Shown here piece by piece: positions 1 to 8,920 of a stretch of DNA of 23,424 bases (within the stretch, counting starts at the first letter, position 1; each line of letters starts with the position of its first letter). The notes beneath the pieces are model-generated. The model worked only from the letters and a program-made list of their open reading frames with translations, did not search any database and was not told the DNA's origin. Position numbers and translations under genes: made by a program. This DNA is from Thoreauomyces humboldtii (lineage: Eukaryota; Chytridiomycota; Chytridiomycetes; Spizellomycetales; Powellomycetaceae): NCBI GenBank assembly GCA_027596035.1, contig JADGJA010000325.1, positions 1-23,424 of the forward strand, given 5' to 3'.

Positions 1-96
1 CCCCCCCCCCGCTTCTCACTCACATGCGAAAGAGGTGCATCTCTGATCTTTCGCTCCTCGTTCCCGCAACATCAACCTCACTAGCAGAGCCATACA

Positions 97-853
97 ATGT
101 TCATCGTAGAGTGGTTCAGGAGTTTACTCTCGGATTGGGGTGAGTCTGCCTTCCTTAGAAGGGCCGTCTCTTTTCCGCACTGCTGTCCCTGCGCTCTCCC
201 AAGCTTCCCGCTGAACCCACATATCATCGCCCATGAAAGGTCTCCTCAACAAGAACGCCAAAATCCTGTTTCTCGGGCTGGACAATGCAGGAAAGACGAC
301 GCTCCTGCACATGCTCAAGAACGACCGTCTCGCCACCCTCACTCCGACCCTCCACCCCACCTCGGAGGAACTCCAGGTCGCCAACATCAAATTCACCACC
401 TACGATCTGGGAGGTCACCAGCAGGCCCGCAGGCTGTGGAAGGACTACTTTCCCGAGGTTCACGGCATCGTGTACCTCGTGGACTGCGCCGACCAGGAGA
501 GGTTCGCGGAGAGCAAGGCAGAACTTGATGTAAGAGTGTGACTGGGTCCCGGACCGTGGGATGAATGGACGTTCCTTGCTCATCATCCTTTTTTCGCGGG
601 ACACTTCCATCAGGCCTTGTTGTCGATCGAGGAACTCTCCAAAGTCCCCTTCCTGATCCTCGGCAACAAGATCGATGCTCAGGGAGCAGTGTCCGAAGAC
701 GAGCTTCGACATGCACTTGGTCTCTACCAGACGACGGGAAAGGGCAAGGTCGTGCTGAAGGACATCCGACCCGTGGAGCTGTTCATGTGCTCGATCGTCA
801 TGAAGCAGGGTTACGGTGACGGGTTCCGCTGGTTGTCGTTCTACATCCAGTGA
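97..853 (+). CDS. SAR1: SAR1 small GTPase (COPII vesicle coat assembly)
   Basis: Three exons, 97-139, 240-529 and 614-853, give 190 residues, the usual SAR1 length. Introns 140-239 and 530-613 begin GTGAGT and GTAAGA and end AAAG and ATCAG. The ATG at 97 is chosen because it gives the short amphipathic N-terminus [11 protein letters not shown] typical of SAR1. Seen in the protein: P-loop GLDNAGKT at about residues 27-34, DLGGH at 70-74 and NKID at 129-132. Known for the family: SAR1-GTP inserts its N-terminal helix into the endoplasmic reticulum membrane and recruits Sec23/Sec24 to start COPII budding. The gene is convergent with the centrin gene and only 75 bp separate the two stop codons. 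An unspliced frame from 97 runs into intron 1 and should not be used. Confidence 0.96.
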
Positions 854-928
854 ATATGGAGACGCCAGGGGAGGATGGGCATTTTTCTCCTCGAGTCCAA
901 ATATCTACACAGTTATCGCTTCACACAT

Positions 929-1864
929 TTACCAGAGAGTCTATAGGATTCGAATGGGATTGCTGCATCAGTTTGTACGATCATGGAGAGCGAAAGGGGC
1001 AACCGAAAACGCACCGTCTTTCTCATGACTCTGATGAAATCATCTTCGGTGACCTCACCGTCGCCGTCCCTATCGGCCTCCTCGAGCATCTCGGATATCT
1101 CGGCTTCGGTGACCCTTTCCCCGACCAACTGCGCGACCCTCCTGATGTCGTTGGCCGTTATCCTCGCAGGCGGGATCATGTGGGGATCGACGCCTGCCGC
1201 AGCGGCAGCGGCCTGATTCCTCGGAACGGTCCTCTGCCTCCTGGCGGCAGCGGTTCCCGTTCCGGACGGGACGAGGTCGGGATCCACGAAGAGGTTGAAC
1301 ACCCTTCCCATCTCCTCCCTTGCGTACTTGTCGGCCATCCTCCTCTCCATGAGGGTGAAGAACTCGTCAAAGTCGATGGTACCGTTGTGATCGTTGTCCA
1401 TCTCGTTCAGCATCCTCTTGACCTCCTCGTTGCTGGGTTCGAACCCGAGCGCTCGCATGGCCACCCGCCACTCCTTGCCCGATATCTCACCGCTTCCGTC
1501 CTCGTCGAACAGGTCGAAGGCTTCACGGATCTCCCGGTTCTGGGCTTCAGAGAGACGGAACTTGCGGGTCTTGGTGCGTGGGGGAACGAAGAAAGGGGTG
1601 GGTTTGGGTTTGGATGCGGATGCTGGAGGCGTCGCGGAGACATCGGTGGCAGCTGGTTCGTGGCCTGCTATGCCTGGCGGCGTGTTGTTTTTCTGGGGCA
1701 AGGAAGAGCCTGGGTGGATGGGACGGTCGGGCAGGGGTGGAAGCTTGCCCGTGGTGGGTCGGGAGAGTGTCCTTCCTGTACCTGTCTGAGGGGTGTCCAA
1801 GTATTGGAAAGTCGTACTCGGCAGGAGCAAGCGTCAGAGCGTTGTCGACTTGCCTCACCATCAT
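929..1864 (-). CDS. CDC31: Centrin-type EF-hand protein (Cdc31-like)
   Basis: Model on the minus strand: exons 1864-1859, 1785-1015 and 940-929, 262 residues. Intron 1858-1786 runs GTGAGG to CTCAG with a CTGAC branch. Intron 1014-941 runs GTGCGT to TATAG with CTGAT. The last 12-nt exon gives the ending RKTTLW, matching the KKTSLY-type tail of centrins; without it the frame reads into unrelated sequence. Seen: a proline-rich N-terminal extension of about 75 residues, EF-hand loops at about 96-107 ([12 protein letters not shown]), 132-143 ([12 protein letters not shown]) and 240-251 ([12 protein letters not shown], with Asp at position 12). The third EF-hand is broken by an insertion of about 41 residues. 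Centrins act at the spindle pole body and in nuclear export and repair complexes. The six-base first coding exon (Met-Met) is the least certain part, because the long exon has no usable early ATG. Confidence 0.83.
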
Positions 1865-2128
1865 GCCTGCTACGCTGACGAGCGCTGCTTCTCGATGGGG
1901 ACTTTGCCTGCTGCAATGTGGACGAGTTGCGTGGTCCTCTTCCAGGACCTGAACCTGGTGTGCCCTGGCTGCCGCCTGTCCGTTTTGGGCCTTTGGTGAT
2001 GCCGAACTTTGCTTGGGTAAGCACGCTGGAGGGAGGGTGGCTTGCAGCCTAATCGCGCTGCTCACCTTCGCCGTCAGCGGCCATCAGACGCCATTGCTCC
2101 TGTGGGATAGGACTTTCCCAAGGTCAAC
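1865..2128. promoter_or_regulatory. Shared divergent promoter, centrin / ALG7
   Basis: These 264 bp separate the proposed start of the minus-strand centrin gene from the ATG of plus-strand ALG7, so both genes must be driven from here or from within each other. I see no clear TATA box or known fungal operator. The promoter call rests only on gene arrangement. Confidence 0.45.
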
Positions 2129-3772
2129 ATGAGCAACGTGTTCAAGCAGCTCGCACCGCCGAGCGTGATTCTCGCCGTAATGGCATCGGCCTACCACAAT
2201 CCGCTGGTTGTCTCGGTCGGTCTGTCGGCTCTAGCGGGCCTCGCAACGTTCAAGGCAATTCCAGCGGTTAGCTCAGTCTTTGTTTCCCACGGCCGCGCTG
2301 GGAAGGACTTGCTCAAGAAAGGGACCCCGACAATGTGAGAACACAACCGGGACATGGGGACGTACAGATGGAGTACTTTCTTCGCAGACTTACGCGCTCT
2401 TTCATCAGAAAAGACCTGAAAGCATGGGAGCCATTGCGGGAGTGATCTACATCATTGCCATGTTCGTCTTCATCCCCGTGCCCTTCGTCAAGTGGTTCCG
2501 GGAGTCAGCGTTCGCAGTAGGAGCCGAAGATGTGGGTTTTGCGCATGACAAGGTGGGTTCGTGTTGCAGCTGGGGCAAGATTACCGGCCTGGGAACCTCA
2601 CCCGGCCGTTTTGCGTCCAAACAGTTTGCACAATTCTTGGGAGGCCTGCTCGCTCTGATGAGCATGCTGTTTCTCGGATTCGCGGACGACGTGTTGGATA
2701 TTCGATGGCGTGTCAAGATCTGGCTACCTTTGATCGCTTCCCTCCCCCTCCTGATGGTTTACAGCGTCACCTACGGCGGCACTGACGTTGCTGTCCCCAA
2801 ACCCCTGAGATCCTTCTTCGAGGACAGAGTCGTCCATTTAGGTATGCGCATGGAACGGCATCAGTGAGACGGCTGCTTATGCGGACGGGACATAACGCAT
2901 CTTTCCGCAGGGGGCTTCTATTATGCTTTCATGGCTGCTTTGGCGATCTTCTCAACGAACGCCATCAACATCCTCGCTGGTGTCAATGGAGTGGAGGCCG
3001 GACAGTCGCTAGTGATTGCTCTCTCCATAGTTATCAACGATATCCTGCAGATTCAAAGGAATCCATCTCGAATCGAGGCTCATCTCACATCCCTCTATTT
3101 TGTCTTGCCATTCGTCGGCGTCACGATTGGATTCCTCATGCACAACTGGTAACAGGAAACTGTACAAAGGCTATCATGCAATTGTAGGTGCTGACCGCTG
3201 TATACAGGTATCCAGCCCGCGCGTTTCCGGGCGACACGTTCTGCTACTTTGCCGGCATGATCTTTGCCGTGGTGGGCATCCTCGGCAATTTCAGCAAGAC
3301 CGTCCTGCTCTTCATGATCCCACAGATCTTCAACTTCGTTTACTCATGCCCGCAGCTATTCGGATTCGTGGACTGTCCACGGCACCGCATGCCTCGGTAA
3401 GCCGATTCGGTCCCAGGTTCCAAACGACCCGATCTCACTGCGAGGGAACTGTTTGTTTTTAGATGTGACGCAAAGACGAACCTCCTGCACCCCACGTCGT
3501 GTGCTCTGGTCAAGACAGGGAGTCTCGGGCGTCTGATGGTCCGGATCCTGGAGGTGATGCGTCTCGTCCGCGTGCGACGAGATCCGACGACCGGCGCCAT
3601 GGTCGAGAGCAACAACCTCACCCTCATGAACCTCATCCTCGTCAAGCTGGGACCGATGCGGGAGGACAATCTCGCCATGTCGGTCATGGGGTGCCAAGTC
3701 ATCTGTTCCGGGATCGCCTTCGTGATCAGATACCTGCTTGTGCAATGGGTATATGATAATGACAGACAATGA
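2129..3772 (+). CDS. ALG7: UDP-GlcNAc:dolichyl-phosphate GlcNAc-1-phosphate transferase
   Basis: Six exons (2129-2334, 2414-2552, 2625-2841, 2911-3148, 3208-3396, 3463-3772) join to 432 residues. Introns are 59-79 nt with GT-AG ends and CTNAC-like branches. The 72-nt intron at 2553-2624 is in frame and free of stops, so automated models could wrongly keep it; removing it restores the family pattern. The enzyme is a polytopic endoplasmic reticulum membrane protein that adds GlcNAc-1-phosphate to dolichyl phosphate, the first step of lipid-linked oligosaccharide synthesis and the target of tunicamycin. Seen: hydrophobic segments throughout, [20 protein letters not shown] with the paired aspartates, [17 protein letters not shown], the motif GNFSKT, and PCPRHRMPR. 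The C-terminus [15 protein letters not shown] resembles the animal enzyme's ending. Exon 1 carries a first membrane segment. Confidence 0.95.
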
Positions 3773-4519
3773 GCATACGGAGCAGGGAGCTTGCTTTGCC
3801 GCCGGTAGAAAGGCTCCGTTCCCATTCGACTTGCGGCCCTGGATGCCGGAGAAGGGCCACGTGAGTTTCAACCTCAACAAGCTGATGAGAGGCGTCGTCA
3901 GCCGAGTCTCCATTGGCTCCAGTGCGGATGGATACTGCTCTCGTGGGTATGGATTCAAAGTCTTTCCCTAGGTTGGATTGGACGATCGTCAGCAACGTCG
4001 ATGCATGGGGGACGTAGACAAACACGTCCTGACATGTTGCTGTCGGGGAGGAGACAGCTGAAGATGCACATGGGTGGTGTTTCACGATGATATGGCGCGT
4101 GGAGAGAGCTTGAGGAAGGGTCAAACACAAACACACCGTTTCCATTGCCGAAGGCCTGGTAGAGAACGTAGGTCTTATGCACCACGCTCTCCCTTGGCTC
4201 GCGATTAGAGATAGCTCCTCGATGGTCGATCTTGCTTCCGAGGATGACTGAAGGGTACGTAGCCTCGCTCACCCACCCACCCGCAGCGAGGACGAGATGT
4301 GCGTAGTCGTGTGATGGAAACTGACGTTGGGGGCACCCCCACCTGGGCCTGTACCTTCTCCGCTGGGCCGCTGGGTCCCTGATTGCTGTTTCCTGATGGA
4401 TGGCTGTCTGTGCAGCAGTCAGAAAGAAGAAGCGGGGCCGCTCGATGACTCTCACACACACACACACATGCTCCCCTTTTTCCTCTTCCTTTTTGTTTTT
4501 GAAGAGCAACACACACACC

Positions 4520-4529
4520 CCTAAATAGG
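4520..4529. promoter_or_regulatory. CArG-box-like site upstream of eRF1
   Basis: The ten bases CCTAAATAGG fit the CC(A/T)6GG consensus bound by MADS-box factors of the Mcm1/SRF type. It lies 62 bp before the eRF1 start codon, between two CA-rich tracts. The TAAATA core could instead act as a weak TATA element. One chance match of this length is not unlikely. Confidence 0.3.
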
Positions 4530-4542
4530 GAACGAGGGCAGG

Positions 4543-4577
4543 CACGCACACTCACACACACACACACACGCACACAC
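4543..4577 (+). repeat. CA-rich microsatellite just before the eRF1 start
   Basis: An imperfect CA dinucleotide run interrupted by CG and CT steps. It ends about 15 bp before the eRF1 ATG, so it probably lies in the 5' untranslated region or core promoter. A second run of eight perfect CA units lies at 4453-4468. Confidence 0.8.
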
Positions 4578-4591
4578 GGACGGACGGCACG

Positions 4592-6274
4592 ATGGCAGAC
4601 AACGCCGAAGACAACAATGTAGCGCTCTGGAAGATGAAGAGGCTCATCAAGTCCCTCACAATTGCGAGAGGAAACGGAACCTCCATGATCTCACTCATCA
4701 TTCCAGTGAGTGTGTGAAACAAAGCAAAAGAGCAGACGGAGGAGTGGGGCGACGCTGCCGGGCAAAGCGGGTGCCTGGGGACGAAGGGATCCGAGGCTTC
4801 CTGGAGCGGCAAAAGGACGATCGTTGGTGGTTCAACAGCTTGGAGGGTCGAGGAAGCTTCGGAATGGGAATTGGCCTACCTCGCCAGAATAGCAGCGGGA
4901 AGCGGTGGACCCCGAAAGCTGATTGCTCTCCTTTCCTCAGCCAAAGGATCAGATCTCTCGGGTCGCAAAGATGTTGGCTGACGAATACGGCACGGCTTCC
5001 AACATCAAGTCCCGAGTCAACCGACTTTCCGTCCTCTCCGCCATCACCTCCACCCAACAACGTCTCAAACTCTACCCCAAGGTGCCGACCAATGGACTCG
5101 TGGTGTACTGTGGAACGATCGTGACGGACGAGGGAAAGGAGAAGAAGGTCAACATCGATTTCGAACCTTTCAAACCCATCAACACATCCCTGTACATGTG
5201 CGACAACAAGTTCCACACCGAAGCCCTCTCGGAGCTCCTCGAATCAGACTCAAAGTTCGGCTTCATCGTCATGGACGGTCACGGTACCCTATTCGGCACC
5301 CTCGCCGGAAACACGCGTGAGATCGTCCACAAGGTGTCGGTCGACCTGCCCAAGAAGCACGGACGAGGTGGTCAGTCCGCCCTCCGTTTCGCCCGTCTGC
5401 GGGAGGAGAAGCGACACAACTACGTCCGAAAGGTCTCGGAGCTCGCGGTCCAGTTCTTCATCACCAACGACAAGGTCAACGTGTCGGGTCTGGTCCTCGC
5501 CGGTTCCGCGGACTTCAAGACGGATCTCTCCCAGTCCGATCTGTTCGATCAGCGTCTGGTCGTCAAGATCATCAAGCTCGTCGACGTCTCGTACGGAGGA
5601 GAGAACGGCTTCAACCAGGCTATCGAACTCTGCGGAGAGACCTTGTCCAACGTCAAGTTCATCCAGGAGAAGAAGCTCATCCAGAAGTACTTCGACGAGA
5701 TCTCCCAGGACACTGGAAAGATCTGCTACGGTGTCGACGACACGCTGAAGGCCCTCGACCTCGGAGCCGTCGAGACCCTCATCGTGTGGGAGGACCTACC
5801 GTTCGACCGATTTGTCCTCAAGAACTCGGCGACGGGAGAGGAGGTCGTCAAACACCTGACCAAAGAGGACGAGAAGAATCCCATCCACTTCCACGATAAG
5901 GAGTCTGGGGCAGATTACGAGACGATCGACCGGATGCCACTCTTGGAATGGGTATGTCGCACTTGCAGCGAGCATCTCTCGTCGGACCAACACTTACTTT
6001 GCGCGATCTTTCGTTAGTTTACGGAAAAGTACAAGGATTTCGGAGCCACGTTAGAGTACATCACGAACCGGTCGCAAGAGGGTTCGCAGTTCGTAAAGGG
6101 ATTTGGCGGTATCGGCGGGCTCCTGCGATACAAGGTTGACTTTGCCCAGGTAACGTTGACTTTCGATCTTGCCTTTGCGTTCGGTCTATCCCAGCCCATT
6201 TCTCACTCTCCTCCCACGCTCACTTCCATCAGCTCACTTACGATTCCGAGGACGAGTACCTCAGCGACGACTGA
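4592..6274 (+). CDS. SUP45: Eukaryotic peptide chain release factor 1 (eRF1)
   Basis: Four exons (4592-4705, 4941-5951, 6018-6149, 6233-6274) give 432 residues, close to the usual 437. The factor recognises all three stop codons in the ribosomal A site and, with eRF3, triggers peptide release. Seen: TASNIKS at residues 56-62 and YMCDNKF at 123-129, the two stop-codon reading motifs; GRGGQ with GGQ at 181-183, the hydrolysis motif placed in the peptidyl-transferase centre; and an acidic tail ending SEDEYLSDD. The ATG at 4592 gives MADNAEDNN, as in other eRF1 N-termini. Intron 1 (235 nt) is the longest in the window; introns 2 and 3 are 66 and 83 nt. Strong bias to C-ending codons in exon 2 suggests high expression. 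No deviation at the decoding motifs, so standard stop-codon use is expected. Confidence 0.98.
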
Positions 6275-7002
6275 GCTTCGTACACCACCGAATAGTTGAA
6301 AACGGAGCTCGAGGGTGTAGAAAGGTACGGGAGGAACCCTTGTGCGGTTCAGACTATTTTTGTAGCTGACAGACTTGCGCTCCATCCCTCTTATTCCGCA
6401 GATCAACACTCCACGCATATACAAACCTTCCTCCGGCGAGCTGGTCTCTCTGCACGTCTCTTGACGGACCGGCCTCCTTCCCCTTTCCTTTGCCCCCTCT
6501 TGCTACGACACATCCCCTCTCGACTTGTCCTATAGTTTATCCTTCAGATTTCTAGTTCTGTCACAATCCATTCTTCACTTTATCTTTCTTGCAACCAACG
6601 GTGAGACGTTTATGACCCGCTCAAGTTGGATAGTGGGCACTGTTGGGTATTGTCTGGTTCATGTCTTTAAAAGCCTGCGGTGATTGACTATCGGTAGGCT
6701 CTTCCGGTGTGGTTGTGCTGCACGGTGTGGTTAGGGTTAGGGTTAGATCTTGTACGCGACAGGATTTCTACGCGACAGTCCCATACGGACGCAACTCCCC
6801 GCGCCTGCAAAGCCCACCACCTTCCTTTCCCACCGGTAGCCAAAACGCAAGAAAGAAACGTCCACCCATACCCTTTTGACAACGCACGCGGTCGGTTATT
6901 GATACGGTTGCCTGTGCAAGACGGACCCTCTTTCGCTTCGCCCTTTCCAGGTCCGATCGGGTTCGCGTGCACATGCTCCACCCGTCCATCCAGTCCAGTC
7001 AT
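6275..7002. other. Intergenic: eRF1 3' region leading into the repeat block
   Basis: No gene recognised. The first 300 bp are T- and C-rich and fit a 3' untranslated region. A short telomere-type repeat lies at 6731-6746. Beyond about 6750 open frames exist on both strands but overlap one another and show no motif I know. Confidence 0.5.
6731..6746 (+). repeat. Short interstitial TTAGGG tract
   Basis: The 16 bases read TTAGGG, TTAGGG, TTAG without interruption. TTAGGG is the telomere repeat of most filamentous fungi. The tract sits at the left edge of the rearranged block that runs to about 9.1 kb. It may mark a former chromosome end or a repaired break, or may be chance at this length. Confidence 0.6.
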
Positions 7003-7168
7003 ATGGACGACGGAAAAGTCCGTTCAAGGACCAGTTCCACGGGCACCCAAGGTCGAGGCCCCCCGTGTTTGACACTCCCCTGGGAATGTCGTCCCGAACG
7101 TGGCTTTTTCCTTCGATCGGGAGGATCCTGCCGAGCGCCAACCCATCATGCGCGTCTTGATGACGTGA

Positions 7169-7285
7169 ATCCTCGGCATCCTCCTGATAGTTGCCGTGGT
7201 GCGGGAGCTCCTCGTTCCCCATCATCAAAGAGGAGACTTAGGGTTGGAATCGCACCCCCACTGGGCCGGCGCCGCCTCCACCGCT
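7169..7285 (+). repeat. Repeat A, copy 1 (membrane-segment exon fragment)
   Basis: Nearly the same sequence returns at 8062-8178. Read on the plus strand it encodes ILGILLIVAVVREL, a single membrane-spanning stretch, followed by stop codons or frame breaks. In copy 1 the sequence just before it (7121-7168) encodes AERQPIMRVLMT and then a TGA. The same AERQPI phrase recurs downstream of repeat A in copy 2, so the units have been reshuffled. Confidence 0.75.
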
Positions 7286-7511
7286 GTGGTCGAGGCAAAG
7301 ATGTACTACAGGCGAAAGGGCCCGGAACCTGAGCCGCTCGTACAAGCAAGCAGGGACACTACCGTCAAGGCTCAAGCACTTAAGTATGTCAAGTGTAGCT
7401 CCTCGTCATGATACAAAGACTGTGCTGACGGATTCGATTACGCAGGTACGGAAGGGCCTTCCATAAAGGTGGTGTTCTGGGCACTCGGGCCCCCCGAGCG
7501 CCAACCCATCA

Positions 7512-7659
7512 GGCGACACACGCCCGGCGGGTACGCTGGACCGTCCGGAAATCCCTGACCGACGAGTGGTTGGCCCGGGGGTGATGCTGCGTACGACAGC
7601 GGCTGTCGGTGGGGTTGCGTTCTCGGTTCGCCGCGAGCCCGGGAGAGGATACGCAGCCC
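7512..7659 (+). repeat. Module M, copy 1
   Basis: The first of five diverged copies of a module of about 150-190 bp. The reading frame seen in the best copies is LSLHGDTSGGRWTVRKFL, then T(D/K)EWLARG, then a hydrophobic stretch, then VRREPGGGYAA. This copy has single-base gains that shift the frame and ends in a TGA. Confidence 0.8.
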
Positions 7660-7681
7660 TTGCCTGACGAAGCAGGGCAAA

Positions 7682-7850
7682 GGAACCACGCTGTCGCTTC
7701 ATGGCGACACGTGCGGCGGTCGCTGGACCGTCTGGAAATCCCTGACGGACGAGTGGCTCGCTCGAGGGGTGATGCTGCTGACGACAGCGGCTGTCGGTGG
7801 GGTTGCGTTCTCGGTTCGCCGCGAGCCCAGGGGAGGGTTCGCAGCCCTTG
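7682..7850 (+). repeat. Module M, copy 2
   Basis: It starts about 190 bp after copy 1 and is preceded by the same AGCAGGGCAAAGGA lead-in that precedes copy 4. The whole module is open in one frame (WTVWKSLTDEWLARGVMLL) and continues into the 3' exon of unit 1, ending at the stop at 8027. Confidence 0.8.
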
Positions 7851-8061
7851 CTGCTTTCCTCTTGGTGGGTAGAACCTACTACCACATGTTGTGGGTTGCG
7901 GAAGGCGGGGAAAGAAGGAGCAAGGCGCTCGAGAAGTCAACCGAAGGTAACACTCCGTGTTCAATTGTTGGTAAAGTCACTTCACGGTCTAACATCATGA
8001 CATCTATCAATAGAAGAAAAGCCTTGAAGGCAGAGCGTGTTTGTTGTGGGTTGTGGGTTGC

Positions 8062-8178
8062 ATCCTCGGCATCCTCCTGATAGTTGCCAAGGTGCGGGAG
8101 CTTCCCGTCCCCATCATCAAAGAGGAGACTTAGGGTTGGTTGGAATCGCCCCCCACTGGGCCGGCGCGGCCTCCCACC
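8062..8178 (+). repeat. Repeat A, copy 2
   Basis: The second copy of the sequence at 7169-7285, with scattered substitutions. Here it joins directly to the CTTCATAAAGGTGGTG segment (also found near 7459). The exon and intron that separate the two in unit 1 (about 7283-7459) are missing, so this copy carries an internal deletion. Confidence 0.75.
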
Positions 8179-8230
8179 TTCATAAAGGTGGTGTTCTGGG
8201 GCACTCCGGGCCCGCCGAGCGCCAACCCAT

Positions 8231-8390
8231 CACGGCGACACACGCCCGGCGGTACGCTGGACCGACGAGTGGCTGGCACGGGGAGTGATGCTCCTTGCGA
8301 CAGCGGGCTGTTGGTGGGGTGGCGTTCTCGGTTCGGGTCGCCAGCCCGGGGGAGGATACGCAGCCCCAGGCCCCACCCGAGCCTCCAGCT
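8231..8390 (+). repeat. Module M, copy 3
   Basis: This copy has lost the bases encoding VRK and its flank (GTCCGGAAATCCCTGAC is absent between GCTGGACC and GACGAGTGG). The membrane-segment region is also diverged and frame-shifted. It is followed by a gene 3' segment shared with unit 1 and then the glutamine-codon tract. Confidence 0.75.
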
Positions 8391-8416
8391 CAACCCTCAA
8401 CCCACCCGACCCACAA

Positions 8417-8607
8417 CCTACTACCATATGTTGTGGGTTGCGGAAGGCGGGGAAAGAAGGAGCAAGGCGCAGCAGCAGCAACAGGAACAGCAACAACAGC
8501 AACAGCAACAGCAGCAGCAACAGCATCAGCAACAGCATCAGCGATATCATGCAGAGAGACAACGACCAGGCGCGGGCGAACAAAGAGCGAAGCAAGGGGT
8601 TGATTGA
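8417..8607 (+). pseudogene. Unit 2 3' segment fused to a glutamine-rich tail
   Basis: The segment encoding TYYHMLWVAEGGERRSKA is nearly identical to the one at 7876-7929. In unit 1 it continues to LEKSTE and an intron. Here the same frame enters CAG/CAA codons and ends at a TGA at 8605-8607 after about 45 further residues. The frame upstream of the segment does not connect to an intact module M, so this is probably a broken copy. Confidence 0.5.
8470..8543 (+). repeat. CAG/CAA glutamine-codon repeat
   Basis: A run of CAG and CAA codons with a few GAA and CAT interruptions. In the frame carried in from the conserved segment it encodes a glutamine-rich stretch with single Glu and His residues. 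Such tracts expand and contract readily. Confidence 0.9.
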
Positions 8608-8708
8608 TCCCCCTATCAAAGAAAGTCCCGAGGTTAGCTTAGCCAACATCCAAAGGCCGAAAACTTGCAGATCCAGCGACTTACATGGCTCGCTAGGAGC
8701 AGGGCAAA

Positions 8709-8900
8709 GGATCCACGCTGTCGCTTCACGGCGACACGTCCGGCGGTCGCTGGACCGTCCGGAAATTCTTGACCAAGGAGTGGTTGGCCCGGGGGGTGAT
8801 GCTGCTTACGACAGCGGCTGTCGGTGGGGTAGCGTTCTCGGTTCGGCGCGAGCCCGGGGGAGGATACGCAGCCCCAGGCCCCACCCGAGCCTCCAGCTCA
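8709..8900 (+). repeat. Module M, copy 4
   Basis: The cleanest copy. One frame runs GSTLSLHGDTSGGRW, TVRKFLTKEWLARG, then a hydrophobic stretch, then VRREPGGGYAAPGPTRAS. It shares the lead-in AGCAGGGCAAAGGA with copy 2. No start codon, splice donor or stop places it in a complete gene. Confidence 0.8.
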
Positions 8901-8920
8901 CCAGGAAGTGGAGGGGACGT

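Larger units (their letters stand above)
3773..4591. other. Intergenic: ALG7 3' region and eRF1 promoter
   Basis: These 819 bp hold the ALG7 3' untranslated region and the eRF1 upstream region. I see CA microsatellites at 4453-4468 and around 4543-4577, a T-rich stretch near 4480-4500, and a CArG-like site at 4520-4529. A minus-strand frame stays open over 3955-4551 (198 codons), but it crosses the CA tract as a Cys-Val repeat, shows no motif I recognise and is not called. Confidence 0.5.
7384..8027 (+). pseudogene. Gene-fragment unit 1 with intact-looking introns and 3' end
   Basis: This is the best preserved part of the array. Two convincing introns are present: 7384-7445 (GTATGT, CTGAC branch, TACGCAG) and 7947-8013 (GTAACA, CTAAC branch, CAATAG). 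The coding sequence before the first intron reads EAKMYYRRKGPEPEPLVQ and then a further 16 codons. After the second intron the frame reads STEEEKP and stops at 8025-8027. Between the introns, the copy of module M at 7682-7850 reads through GVMLLTTAAVGGVAFSV and continues into a second hydrophobic stretch, AALAAFLLVG. Together these suggest the 3' part of a small two-pass membrane protein. Module copy 1 (7512-7659) upstream is out of frame. I do not recognise the family. It may be a decayed gene or a real gene with a tandem exon duplication. Confidence 0.5.

Noticed and set aside
850..1878. Plus-strand open frame of 342 codons opposite centrin
   Set aside because: It lies antisense to a well-supported EF-hand gene and has no motif; it is open because of GC-rich codon bias on the other strand.
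3738..3971. Possible C-terminal extension of ALG7 (frame with PFPFDLRPWMPEKGHV)
   Set aside because: Reaching it in frame needs a 37-nt intron, shorter than any other here, and the plain ending at 3772 already matches the family C-terminus.
3955..4551. Minus-strand 198-codon frame between ALG7 and eRF1
   Set aside because: It crosses the CA microsatellite as a Cys-Val repeat, has no motif, and would occupy the eRF1 promoter.
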